From Macrolepiota albuminosa (taxonomy: Eukaryota; Basidiomycota; Agaricomycetes; Agaricales; Agaricaceae), in assembly GCA_027475525.1 (NCBI GenBank), contig JAMWFC010000049.1, forward strand, positions 2,588,947 to 2,652,946: a DNA stretch of 64,000 bases, read 5' to 3'. The position numbers and the translations under genes are program-made. The notes beneath the pieces were generated by a model. The model saw only the letters and a program-made list of their open reading frames with translations. It was not told the origin of the DNA and made no database searches. Below are positions 21,849-30,591 of the stretch, in pieces. Each line of letters starts with the position of its first letter. Position 1 is the first letter of the stretch.

Positions 21849-22146
21849 CACAACGAACTGCCATCGTAGATGCGCTTACAACGTTATTACAAAGACTTTG
21901 TTCCAGGTCTCGCTTTAAAGGACTTCAGATACTTAGATAGATGCTTACGAGTTTCCAAACGTTTGAGTTCGATTGGTATGTTGTTCTTGTACATTCCTGT
22001 ACATTATGAAGCGGTGTTTAGAAAACTCCAACGGCGGGCCTATAGTGTTTAGAAAAACTCCAAATGCGGGCCTATAAGAGGCTGACGACGCTCCTTTCCT
22101 TAAAGATCTTACAGATTGCATAATTACGACACACTCTCGCTGGACG

Positions 22147-23337
22147 ATGCCAAAATCGAAAGGTTTCATATTTGCGAGGTGCAAGGCGAGACAACCTTCG
22201 AACGTCGCAAATCGTCCCGCTCACGTTCTGACTCGTGTTTCATCGTCTGCAGTGTCTCGTGTGCCATCGTCTCTTCCACCTCGCCTACCGTCACCTGTTG
22301 TGCAGCCCATTCTGTCTTCAGTCCCAGATCCTGTTGTCCAAAACGGATCCGATTCGAACGCTGGAAAGGACGAACTGCAGGTCAATTTCGTTATTAATCA
22401 TGCCTGGTCGTCATCCACTCTAAACAGATACGATACCTATGTCAAAGAATTTTTCGCTTTCTGTCGTGCTTGCGGTTTACACCCATTGACCTCACAGTCA
22501 GCCTCTGAGGATTTACTTTGCGCCTTCGCAGCGTCTATGGCAGGATCAAGGGCGGGTGGTACAGCATCGGCAAAAATTTCTGCCGTCAAAGCTTGGCACA
22601 TACAAAACGACTTGCCTTGGTTGGGATCTTCGAGGCTTAAGTACACGCTGAAGGGTACGGAAAACATGAGGCCTCCTGAGTCTATTAAGGACACACGACC
22701 TCCAGTTTCCTCCGATATGCTCACCAAAGTTCGTAATAGTTTGAACCTCGAGGATCTGGAGGAGGCGTGTATCTGGGCAATTGCCACCACGGCTTTCTGG
22801 GCGCAAATACGTATGGGAGAATTGTGCCCAAAAACAGAACAGAACTATGATATTGCTCTCACACCTACATGGAAACATTTTGGGACTCCAAGTGTCACTG
22901 GTACTCGAACATTACATCTACCCAAGACGAAGCGAGGAGGCACAAAGGGGGAAACTGTTTTGGTTTCTCGTCAAACGCTCCTGGATCCTATCTTCGCACT
23001 GGAGAACCACGCGCGAATTAACAGTTGTGCCTTGACAGACTCCATCGCTGCTTTTCGAGGCCCTTCTGGTGCCATGGTTGGTCTCACATTGCGACGTTTA
23101 TTGAAAAAATTTAATTCGATCTTGGGTGTATTCAACGAACCCCGAATAACAGGGCACTGTTTCCGTATCGGTGGTACCACTATGTTGCTTCTGCAGGGTA
23201 TTCCCCCTGACGTCGTAAAGTCCTTAGGAAGATGGTCTTCAAACGCGTTTTTACGGTACTGGAGGTCTTTGGAACTTATTGCTCCGATGTACGTGGAACT
23301 CTTGAAACCCGTCATGTCGTACTTGGATCGCCGTTAG
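22147..23337 (+). CDS. Tyrosine recombinase of the Ngaro-type element
   Basis: A 396-aa frame. The N-terminal 80 residues are Ser/Pro-rich. A SAM-like core-binding domain follows (HAWSSSTLNRYDTYVKEFFAF, about 22395-22460). The catalytic domain has the first Arg in FWAQIRMGEL (about 22797-22825), Lys-containing TLHLPKTKRGG (about 22910-22940), the box II ITGHCFRIGGTT with H-x-x-R (about 23145-23180), LGRWSS (about 23225) and the nucleophile region FLRYWRS (about 23250-23270). These are the R...HxxR...Y residues of a working tyrosine recombinase, which would integrate a circular cDNA. The stop at 23335-23337 lies 80 bp before repeat B1. Crypton recombinases share this fold, but the linked RT and split repeats point to Ngaro. 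Confidence 0.92.
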   Translation: MPKSKGFIFARCKARQPSNVANRPAHVLTRVSSSAVSRVPSSLPPRLPSPVVQPILSSVPDPVVQNGSDSNAGKDELQVNFVINHAWSSSTLNRYDTYVKEFFAFCRACGLHPLTSQSASEDLLCAFAASMAGSRAGGTASAKISAVKAWHIQNDLPWLGSSRLKYTLKGTENMRPPESIKDTRPPVSSDMLTKVRNSLNLEDLEEACIWAIATTAFWAQIRMGELCPKTEQNYDIALTPTWKHFGTPSVTGTRTLHLPKTKRGGTKGETVLVSRQTLLDPIFALENHARINSCALTDSIAAFRGPSGAMVGLTLRRLLKKFNSILGVFNEPRITGHCFRIGGTTMLLLQGIPPDVVKSLGRWSSNAFLRYWRSLELIAPMYVELLKPVMSYLDRR

Positions 23338-23413
23338 CCTTTGGGGGGGGTTAGATCCTCATCGCTTTCTTTGTTCGGCCTGTGTTGTATTGACTCCTCG
23401 GCTACTGCGAATT

Positions 23414-23567
23414 GGGGTACAGTACACTAGCGCAAAGAGGATCCCTAGATGCCCCTATTTTATGGTAGGGTCGGCTACCCCCAAACAAAGGACATCGTAT
23501 GTAGACAACAGAGACTCTTAATTCAAGGCAATAAGAATATATTTGTTACGCGGTATTAGTTACGAAA
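23414..23567 (+). repeat. Split direct repeat B1
   Basis: It runs from GGGGTACAGTACACTAGCGC to TTAGTTACGAAA and is repeated at 23874-24027 (GGGGTACAGCACACTAGCGC...). It abuts A2, and the last base is shared. It includes a short inverted pair around the GGGTAGCCG... segment (CCCTA...TAGGGTCGGCTACCCCC). Confidence 0.92.
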
Positions 23568-23703
23568 TGGGACGATACAGAAAGGAGGCACGGGATAAGT
23601 GTAGCGTATATTTTGTAACGTGACTAAAGCGTGACGTGGTACGGTTGAATTGGAACCGCCACTTCACGCATACAACGCTAATCGCGTTTTTCATTCAAAG
23701 CAC
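23567..23703 (+). repeat. Split direct repeat A2
   Basis: Copy of A1 (17711-17847), differing for example at GGGATAAGTG versus GGGATGAGTG. Its direct junction with B1 reproduces the joint of a circular intermediate. Confidence 0.92.
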
Positions 23704-23873
23704 CCACCCACCCTCTCCTCAGACACTCTAACTCTATAGGATGGCTTCACATTTTTCATCGATTTTATTTACTACTACTTCACCCTTGTCATCGACTACA
23801 TTCACATACTACTCATTCGTTCTAAACACTACATTTTTACTGATTCACCTACATATTCTGTCCTCCTCTTCGC

Positions 23874-24027
23874 GGGGTACAGCACACTAGCGCGAAGAGG
23901 ATCCCTAGACGCCCCTATTTTATGGTAGGGTCGGCTACCCCCAAACAAAGGACATCGTATGTAGACAACAGAGACTCTTAATTCAAGGCAATAAGAATAT
24001 ATTTGTTACGCGGTATTAGTTACGAAA
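23874..24027 (+). repeat. Split direct repeat B2, right terminus
   Basis: Copy of B1 and the end of the element. The spacer between A2 and B2 (23704-23873) is a pyrimidine-rich 170 bp without an ORF. Confidence 0.92.
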
Positions 24028-24427
24028 ACACAGCAACCACTTGTTTTCCCAGTACTAGGCATATACCAAGACAGCGACCACTTTTTTTTACAAGTACAAT
24101 CTCTGAGAGCACGTGTATGTGTTAAACACCTGCTTCCAACAAGCTGATTCAGGCAAGGTGAAGTGGGGTTGCCTGTGGTTAATTCGGGCGATGCTTAGAT
24201 CACTGCACTCTTCACATTATCATATTCTCACTGTCTACCTCTCTTTGTTGTCTTTCACACTATTCTCATTGTTCTCTCAAATATATATACCTGCAGGCAG
24301 CAAGTCAATGTCTCTCATCGTCTCACACTGCGCTTGCAGTCATAAATAGATTAGACACCCACGTGTCATTGTCATTTAGATCCTCCCGCCATCCCTATTC
24401 CGTATAATGTTCAAAGGGCGCCCTGCG
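24028..24427. other. No gene recognised; double palindrome at right edge
   Basis: No frame of interest. At 24416-24432 two 8-bp perfect palindromes follow each other, GGGCGCCC then GCGGCCGC, separated by one T, in an otherwise AT-rich context. Confidence 0.6.
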
Positions 24428-24520
24428 GCCGCACCGCCCGCTACTTTTTTGAGGTGCAGAATTTATCAATCACAAAAAATCATTGGAATGTAGTTAATAA
24501 ACAAATACGGATGTATAATA

Positions 24521-25294
24521 TCAACTATGAATGTCATTCAATTGCCATTCAGTAAATTCTTGATATCCATCGGTTGACTCGCGGGACAACAAAAATCGAA
24601 AGCCACTGCCATCCCTTATCCATCGCGGTGTTTTGGGGCAACTGGTTTCGACTCCGCATATGTGATGGTTAAAATCGGACCAATTAACGAGTGTTGCGTA
24701 ACAGGTATAACCCCATTTCTCATATTTTGCGAGGCACGATGCGAATTTTTTTGCGTTCCACGTCAGGGAGCGAACGGTGGTTGAGTTAAGCACATTTCGA
24801 TATCGGAAGGTCAAGTCCGGATAGGCGCAATAAATTTCCTTCTTCGTCAGATAATTCATTGCGGCTGATGAATGTGATGCGAATAGGGGTTTGAAAACGT
24901 TCTTGGAACGTGTTATGACGATGTTAAGGGGCTTTTGTGCGCCTGAGAGAACGATTACATTCCTAACGTCAGGTAAAGATAGCATGGACACCGGTACTTG
25001 GGGGTCAATGTTTAGTGAATAGGATTTTGTAACGTTTTCGATGAATTTGTTCGCACAGTCGATAGGCACAATGACATCTAGGCTTCGGGGCTTGAAGTGG
25101 CAGCCATTGAGCAACGATAAAACGACAGAACCAAATACGATTCCTCCAATGTCTTCCAAAGCGTTCAAGATGTGCGAAACGTCAAATCCCAAGGAACAAA
25201 ATAGCACGGTGATGATACGTGAGAGATGCTGGCGAACTTCCTGCCGTAATATTGTGTGAGTTTGCCATAAAGCAGCGAGATCGCGAAGATTCAA
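24521..25294 (-). CDS. Nucleotidyltransferase-fold-like protein, 257 aa
   Basis: Single-exon frame starting MNLRDLAALWQTHTIL. Residues about 48-76 read IGGIVFGSVVLSLLNG...SLDVIVPID, the shape of a minimal nucleotidyltransferase fold (helix-GS-helix, then an h-D-h strand). The later strand LNIVITRS (about 120) would carry the third acidic residue but has Asn. A C-terminal domain contains SLTWNAKKFASCLAKYEKWGY and a basic PRWIRDGSGFRFLL. With only one of the usual acidic residues visible, activity is doubtful. Multicopy fungal orphan proteins with this look exist in Agaricomycetes (recollection, unchecked). It lies at the far 3' side of the candidate Helitron and may be captured cargo. Confidence 0.55.
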   Translation of the reverse strand: MNLRDLAALWQTHTILRQEVRQHLSRIITVLFCSLGFDVSHILNALEDIGGIVFGSVVLSLLNGCHFKPRSLDVIVPIDCANKFIENVTKSYSLNIDPQVPVSMLSLPDVRNVIVLSGAQKPLNIVITRSKNVFKPLFASHSSAAMNYLTKKEIYCAYPDLTFRYRNVLNSTTVRSLTWNAKKFASCLAKYEKWGYTCYATLVNWSDFNHHICGVETSCPKTPRWIRDGSGFRFLLSRESTDGYQEFTEWQLNDIHS

Positions 25295-25565
25295 ATGCTG
25301 AAAAATTAAACCGTGGATGTCTGAAGTGATTGTACAGTAGGTTGGCCTCGCTGATGCACGAGTTAATCAGTTATTTAACGCTTTATTAACATCTTTTAAC
25401 TCACGGTCCGGGCCCCATTGTTTAACAAGTCGGTTGGGGTTCATTGTATTGTTGTGGTTGACAATGTGCATGTAAGTGTTATACCGGAGAAATGAAACTT
25501 CATCCATCGTTAAGGACAACAGGGGTTCCGAAACCATCTCAGTTTCCTTCACATTGACAGCCATT

Positions 25566-26634
25566 ATGACAGACACTGGACCTTTCGGTCCTTTTCTCAG
25601 CACCATGGGCGAAATCGTTTCTCCATTTTCGTTCGTTGACGGAAATGTACTTGTGAAGGCATCTGACACTATAGTCTATCGTCTCCATGCTTCTGTCCTT
25701 TGTCAAGCATCGACCTACTTTTCACAAGTGTTAAGCCAACGTAATAGGATAGGTGAATTGACGGAGTTAGATATGTCAGAAGAAAGTGTCGCAAATATTC
25801 AGTCTTTGCTAGGCGTGATTTATAATATCGAAGGGTGCGTCATCATAAATCTTTTTCAATGGTCAATGACACAGGACGTGGAACAGTCATTGCATCAATT
25901 ACGCACCAATTGTGCCCCGGATGTTAAAGGCGGTGTTACACATGTCCCATAAATATCAATGCGCAATGGTTTTCCGAAATGTGGTGAATAGGATCCGGAG
26001 AATATTTCCATCTTCTTTGCGGCTTTGGGACGAGTACCATAATCTTGCAGACTCTCTTTTAGGGGTCGATCGGAAAATGGGATGTGAAATGTTGATTTTG
26101 GAGACCATCACGACATGTAACTTGCACCTGTGTCGACCAGCTTTATACTACCTCATTTGCCATCGCTATACAGAGGTACGTTTATTTGGATTTTCAAAGC
26201 GCCTGCTAATGTCATCAGAAACAAATTAAGGAAGGCATTGTATACGAACCAAACGAAATTGCCCATCTGACATTGGTTGATCAAATGCTATGTCTTGCTG
26301 GGAGGAACGCGTTGTTCGAAATGCAAAAACGGTTGACATGGCAGTGGCTCGACAGTCCTCGACCCGAAAATTGCATGACTCCCTTCGCTTGTGAGACTGG
26401 CCGCGATATAATCCGTGGTGCAGTCCTAGGAAACTCATGTACAGATCGACTTTGCCGTGTCGAGGCACTTACGAAATGGAAATGCTTTTGGGATCAATTA
26501 CTTGTTTGGAGTGTGGGGTTTGGAGCCGTTCACGCCATCGCACGAACCGGCGCGTGGTTTGGGAATCACTTCCTGGTTTATTCGGATTGGGAAGCTGGAA
26601 TTCACTTCGAGCATTGGACACTGTTGGTTTTTAG
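25566..26634 (+). CDS. BTB/POZ domain protein, three exons, probable frameshift
   Basis: Exon 1 (25566-25834) begins MTDTGPFGPF and codes for a BTB fold: FVDGNVLVKASDTIVYRLHASVLCQASTYFSQVL, then ELDMSEESVANIQSLLGVIYNIEG. An intron of 40 nt (25835-25874, GTGCGT...CAG) restores the frame to exon 2 (25875-26175): PRMLKAVLHMSHKYQCAMVF, the helical end of BTB, and a DEYHNLADSLLGV part. A 43-nt intron (26176-26218) leads to exon 3 (NALFEMQKRLTWQWLDS...). Near 26480 the frame must shift by -1 to reach the expected ending CLECGVWSRSRHRTNRRVVW then LPGLFGLGSWNSL, with stop at 26632. This is the typical length and layout of agaricomycete BTB proteins. A one-base deletion in the TTTTGGG run probably inactivated it. 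Confidence 0.75.
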
Positions 26635-26897
26635 GACTGGTCTCGTACGATATCAGCAAATGTAGTGAATGGTAAAATAAAAGAAACATCTAAGAAATTT
26701 GTGCCCCACAGTTTACGTGGAGACGAATAACCTTTGCATGAAGAGCAGAGTGACTTAATGACGATGTTCTATAGACCCATGAAAAATTTATTGGAAAAGT
26801 TACTGAGCAAAACTTCTTGTGCTAGTATGTCTACAAGAAGTATGCTCACAAAAAGTTCCTCAGGGCGTCGTTATACCGCCCAGACTGAGATCGCTGG
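26635..26897. other. No gene recognised
   Basis: Short spacer after the BTB gene. It holds an imperfect local inverted repeat: ACTTCTTGTGCTAGTATG against CTACAAGAAGTATG, near 26810-26845. Confidence 0.35.
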
Positions 26898-27620
26898 ATG
26901 AATCAGTGCTTGTTGGCGGGTGCCCATAGAGATTTTATTGGCTCAGAGACGACAAAGCACACATTATGGTTGTCGGGCACCCATTACTACCCTCTCCTTG
27001 AGTTCGCGTGGCATGAACATTTGTTAGAATTAGTGCCACTACCGACCCACACTCACGATGGAGCAGCCACTATCGTTACTCCTCATCATGGTCATCAAGT
27101 TTCGCTATACGGCGATGTCGTAAATGTTTTCATCATGGAAGATCTTTGGCCCTGTGATGGACGAAGTGACTTTCCTTTTCAAGCATATTCTCAACCTCCG
27201 CCGCTGATTTCTATTTCCGTCGAAATGACAAGGCCTACGAAACAAACGATGTATAGTGCCCAGCCAGATCTTGGACACGTTTTTCCTGGGACGTTCCGCG
27301 CGCTCTTCTACACCACTGAAGGCAATGACAGGACCGCTACGCCTCGCCTGTTGCATCTCCGTTTATACATCAGTCCAGAATTCCAGCACCGCACGTATCG
27401 CGTAGAGCGTTTGCAGGACCAGTCGACTTTTGAGAGGCGTAAATACAGGAAGATGCCGCAGCTTCACACAATCCGAGTCCTCCACAGAAGCAGAATGATT
27501 ACCTCAATATTCGCTTTCGGCATAAAAATGAATGGGTCGATTTTCGAAAAAGAAATAAGGGTTTGGGTGATGGCAGGGATGGTGCTAATGGCTAAGGGTG
27601 TCAATGTGACGAGAGACTGA
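26898..27620 (+). CDS. Unrecognised ORF, 240 aa
   Basis: Open frame beginning MNQCLLAGAHRDFIG. It has an EFAWHEHLLELVPLPTHTHDG segment, a YGDVVNVFIMEDLWPCDGRSDFPF segment and a basic C-terminal part with TYRVERLQDQSTFERRKYRK. There is no signal peptide, membrane segment or domain I can name. The opposite strand is also partly open, so it could be a chance frame. It sits among pieces of other genes inside the candidate Helitron. Confidence 0.3.
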   Translation: MNQCLLAGAHRDFIGSETTKHTLWLSGTHYYPLLEFAWHEHLLELVPLPTHTHDGAATIVTPHHGHQVSLYGDVVNVFIMEDLWPCDGRSDFPFQAYSQPPPLISISVEMTRPTKQTMYSAQPDLGHVFPGTFRALFYTTEGNDRTATPRLLHLRLYISPEFQHRTYRVERLQDQSTFERRKYRKMPQLHTIRVLHRSRMITSIFAFGIKMNGSIFEKEIRVWVMAGMVLMAKGVNVTRD

Positions 27621-27913
27621 GGACGGTGATCCAGTCAATTTTGTCGGACAAGGTTGGGCACTGGGATAACATTAGCCGAGCAGTACCCGTGAAGAGATAG
27701 TGTTTGAATTTCCTGTACTTGCACTCTATGACAAAGGCTGCAAGGCCGATCAACTTTCAACCGACAACTACCCTTCGTGGTACTCTGCTGGACTCGGAAA
27801 GACGGCTGAACCTGCTAACTATGTTGACAATCAGAAGTACAAACGATCTCGATAGCAATGCCAGCACCTGGCGGCGTAGAAAGTCCGTATACGACATTCG
27901 GTTGTTGAGCCGT

Positions 27914-28119
27914 TTATCCTTGAGGTACGTAGTTTGATGCGGATTGGAGACTGGTAGATTGAGCTTGGGCCAGAGCTTGAGCATGAGCAGCAGCAGCCTG
28001 AGCCTGAGCCTGCTGTTGAGCATACACAGCACTCGCATCATAACCCGGCTGCTGTGCAGGGACCGGTGCGGGAAATGACGCATACTCAGTCTGTTGAGAG
28101 CCTGGAGACCACCCGTAAC
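27914..28119 (-). pseudogene. Orphan 3'-terminal exon coding an Ala/Gln-rich C-terminus
   Basis: A splice acceptor (AAAGAAAAG then GTTACGGG on the minus strand, exon start 28119) opens a frame reading YGWSPGSQQTEYASFPAPVP, then QQPGYDASAVYAQQQAQAQ and an Ala/Gln run, ending NYVPQG* at 27914-27916. The regular coding bias suggests a real last exon of an RNA-binding or other low-complexity-tailed protein. No upstream exon exists: 20 bp further upstream the sequence turns into an ABC transporter piece on the other strand. A captured exon fits best. The source gene is not recognised. Confidence 0.45.
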
Positions 28120-28142
28120 CTTTTCTTTAATTCTACAACCCG

Positions 28143-28735
28143 ATGGACTTGATCAGCTCGGTTCTCTCATCAAAACAAGAAGCAATCCAAGAGGTGCCAT
28201 CTCTGAGAGAAATGAATATTATGAATTTGCAGCCCTGGCACGGTCTCACACTCGGAAGCGTCGCCTTTAAATACACTGGTCCCTTCTTACTCAAGTACGC
28301 CCTTTCATTTTTAACTTTCATACATTCACTTCCTGCAGACGCATTCTTGACGCACGCGACCTGACAACCCCGACCACCTCGTCCTGTGCTCAAGCGTACC
28401 TCTACGCGGGCCTCGCTTTCCTCTGCTCTCTGCTCACGGCTCAGATGGACGTGGAGCACCTGTGGTATTGCCGCTGCGCTGCAACGAGGATACGCAGCGC
28501 GCTAATGGCCGGTATTTACGACAAGGCGCTGAAGAGGAGGGATTTTTCCGGGGTCGTTAATCGGATGGAGAAGGAGAAAGAGGGGGAAGAGGATGGAGGA
28601 GGGAAGAATCCAGGTGTGTATTCTCACTCCCCGACGGCGGAAGAAAACGCTAACGTGCATACACAAGACTGGCGTTGCACTGAATCGCTTTTTGGACTGC
28701 ATAGATTAAAGCAGGATCCTGGTGCGTCGCTATAG
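28143..28735 (+). pseudogene. Fragment of an ABC-C (MRP/YBT1-type) transporter
   Basis: Two exons survive. Exon 1 (to 28294) ends LQPWHGLTLGSVAFKYTGPFLLK. A 44-nt intron (28295-28338, GTACGC...CAG) joins it to RILDARDLTTPTTSSCAQAYLYAGLAFLCSLLTAQ and then RIRSALMAGIYDKALKRRDFSGVV. That stretch is the first transmembrane domain and coupling region of fungal vacuolar/multidrug ABC-C transporters. A Glu/Lys/Gly-rich linker follows and homology stops by about 28620; no nucleotide-binding domain is present. The protein would be 1,400-1,600 aa if whole, so only some 8 percent remains. The 5' edge abuts the orphan Ala/Gln-rich exon head to head. Confidence 0.7.
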
Positions 28736-28957
28736 CATGATGTAACCACGCTGTAAATACTTTCTGAATCGCTTAGCTTTACGAATTCGAGTTTAGTTCA
28801 CGCAGCATAAAGACTAAAGAAATGTCATTTATAGTACATATAGCGAATGAATCAAAAAATGAAATCTGTCTGGATTCAGAAGGTATCCGACAACAGTCGA
28901 ATTGAAGTCGATTAAAGACGACTCAATACACACCACTAATTTGAATAAAGGAAATCT
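28736..28957. other. No gene recognised
   Basis: AT-rich spacer containing the 3' flank of the minus-strand four-exon gene. Confidence 0.4.
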
Positions 28958-30406
28958 TCAGTCTTCATCCATTTTTTCATCCCCATCCTTTTTTTTCCCT
29001 TTAAGACCTTTTTTCGCAGACAGTTTTTTGGGAGCGTCTTGTATAGTGTTCATCGACAGATTGACCGGGTGAATTGAACGTGTATTGCTGTCTTCATTGG
29101 CATGACTGATTACTTTTTGACGTTTATGGAGACTAAATTGAGTGAAGGCGATATCCGCAGGACCTGATTTTTGCGCAGAGACCAATCTTTCATTTTGTTT
29201 TGCATTTCCAGGCCGTTGTGGTTTGATTCTAGGAAACGGATGTCCATCTGATTCTGCCAAAATGCGTACGCGTTGTGCGTTAATCTGATAAACCTTTTTT
29301 ACATTAAATTTGATTAAATTCAAAGAACATTTTCACATACTTTTCTTAGTCCGGTCTTGTCCCGCATGAGATAACAATGCAGTGAAGCGCAGATCAGTAT
29401 GAGAGTTCCCGGCTTCAATGCATCATAAAATTTCCAAGGAGGGACAAGGTTGTTCTCCGCATCAACGACGTCCAATTGCACGAGTTTGTTGTGAACGAGG
29501 TTGAAGAAATCTCCACCAAAATCTTTATTAAGGCACGGGTCATAAAAAGCACCATATTCAATTTTTGGAACTGCAACCGGGTTACGATATGGTGGTTGAC
29601 AACAAAACAAGACGTACGGGCTGGAGCAACAGAGATTGTTGGTGTGTGATTGGAAGTAAGGTCTCCATCTGAGCTGAAATCCGATAGAGTTCGTTTCGTT
29701 AACCGTTTGTTACTGTGTCCTTTGTTTGGATTCTTTGACCATAAGCAAACGGCGGAGAGAGGCCAGGAGGTTACGTACTCCATATTTTGGCAACATATGT
29801 ACAATGATATGATCTTTGACAGTATCATCATCGCCGACTGCATTTCTGATCCAATCCCGCACAGACACACTCTAAAATGTCATAAACAATAGTTGAATTG
29901 CAATGGAATGAAACCGACTCACCTGTCCACGTTCATTTTCTTCTTTTTCATCCATTTCACGGATAGCATTGAGACTTCCAATTTGATTATAGAACAAACC
30001 CCGCAAGAGCTCTGTTGCGTTTGTTGGCAGCTTCACTACGAGGACGTCCTTTGCTTTTGAAGCGTCATCAAGTTGTCGGAACTATCCAATCATGAAAAAA
30101 AAGTCAGTCGGAAACCAAGGGACTTACCGTGTCTCCGGGACGACCAGCATAATGGTTCCCTCTTGCGGATACAATTGATCCTGCGGAAGAGGATGCAATT
30201 TCACCGAATATGTTGGTCAGAAATTCGGCATCCTCGCGGTCTCGAAACACATAATTGCCCGACCATTGCTCCGTTGATCGTTGGAAATCTTTGTTATATT
30301 CTGCAGTAGCGAGTGCGGCTGTGCTCATATCAATCATTGCCGATGCGATATCGCCATAGAGGCCTGATTCAACACGTTCACAGGCTAGTTCAAGAGAGAC
30401 AGACAT
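28958..30406 (-). CDS. Four-exon unrecognised gene co-oriented with the Helitron helicase, one in-frame stop
   Basis: Exons 30406-30128, 30081-29923, 29871-29341 and 29293-28958 are all in phase 0, joined across introns of 46, 51 and 47 nt with GTAAGT, GTGAGT and GTATGT donors. The product is about 434 aa. Exon 1 has MSVSLELACERVESGLYGD and FRDREDAEFLTNIFGEIA; exon 2 VLVVKLPTNATELLRGLFYNQIGSLN; exon 3 SVRDWIRNAVGDDDTVKD, SPYVLFCCQPPYRNPVAVPKI and FYDALKPGTLILICASLHCYL; exon 4 a basic tail. A TAA at 29710-29712 (between KQRTQ and QTVNET; CAA would restore Gln) interrupts exon 3. It resembles a multicopy agaricomycete orphan family as I recall it. It starts 186 bp after the helicase stop, so it is either Helitron cargo or a second Helitron gene. 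Confidence 0.65.
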
Positions 30407-30591
30407 TTGGGATGGAATGATGAAAGGAAAGAAATTCGAAGCGGTATCTGGCACAGTCAATCCACTTTTTAATACGTTTTTGCCTTGTTTCACTTGTTTC
30501 TCCTTTTTATGAATTTGTTTCACAATGAAAGCACATACGATAAAAAATGTTTTATGACCTCCTTTCTTTCCTCCGTGAAATAGAAAATATT

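Larger units (their letters stand above)
17711..24027 (+). mobile_element. Complete Ngaro-type tyrosine-recombinase (YR) retrotransposon
   Basis: Four blocks define the element: A1 at 17711-17847, B1 at 23414-23567, A2 at 23567-23703 and B2 at 23874-24027. A1 and A2 are 137 bp and differ at very few positions; B1 and B2 are 154 bp and nearly identical. The order A1-ORFs-B1-A2-B2, with B1 and A2 directly joined, is the split-direct-repeat structure known for Ngaro elements. It allows a circular intermediate to be integrated by a tyrosine recombinase rather than a DDE integrase. Inside are a basic N-terminal ORF, a gag-like ORF, RT/RNase H and recombinase, all plus strand. The long open frames and matching repeats suggest recent activity. 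No target duplication is expected or seen. Confidence 0.9.

Noticed and set aside
25367..25669. Minus-strand 100-aa ORF overlapping the BTB start
   Set aside because: The plus strand codes for a clear BTB domain here; the minus frame is a shadow.
27757..28083. Minus-strand Leu/Arg-rich ORF
   Set aside because: Out-of-frame reading of the Ala/Gln-rich exon at 27914-28119.
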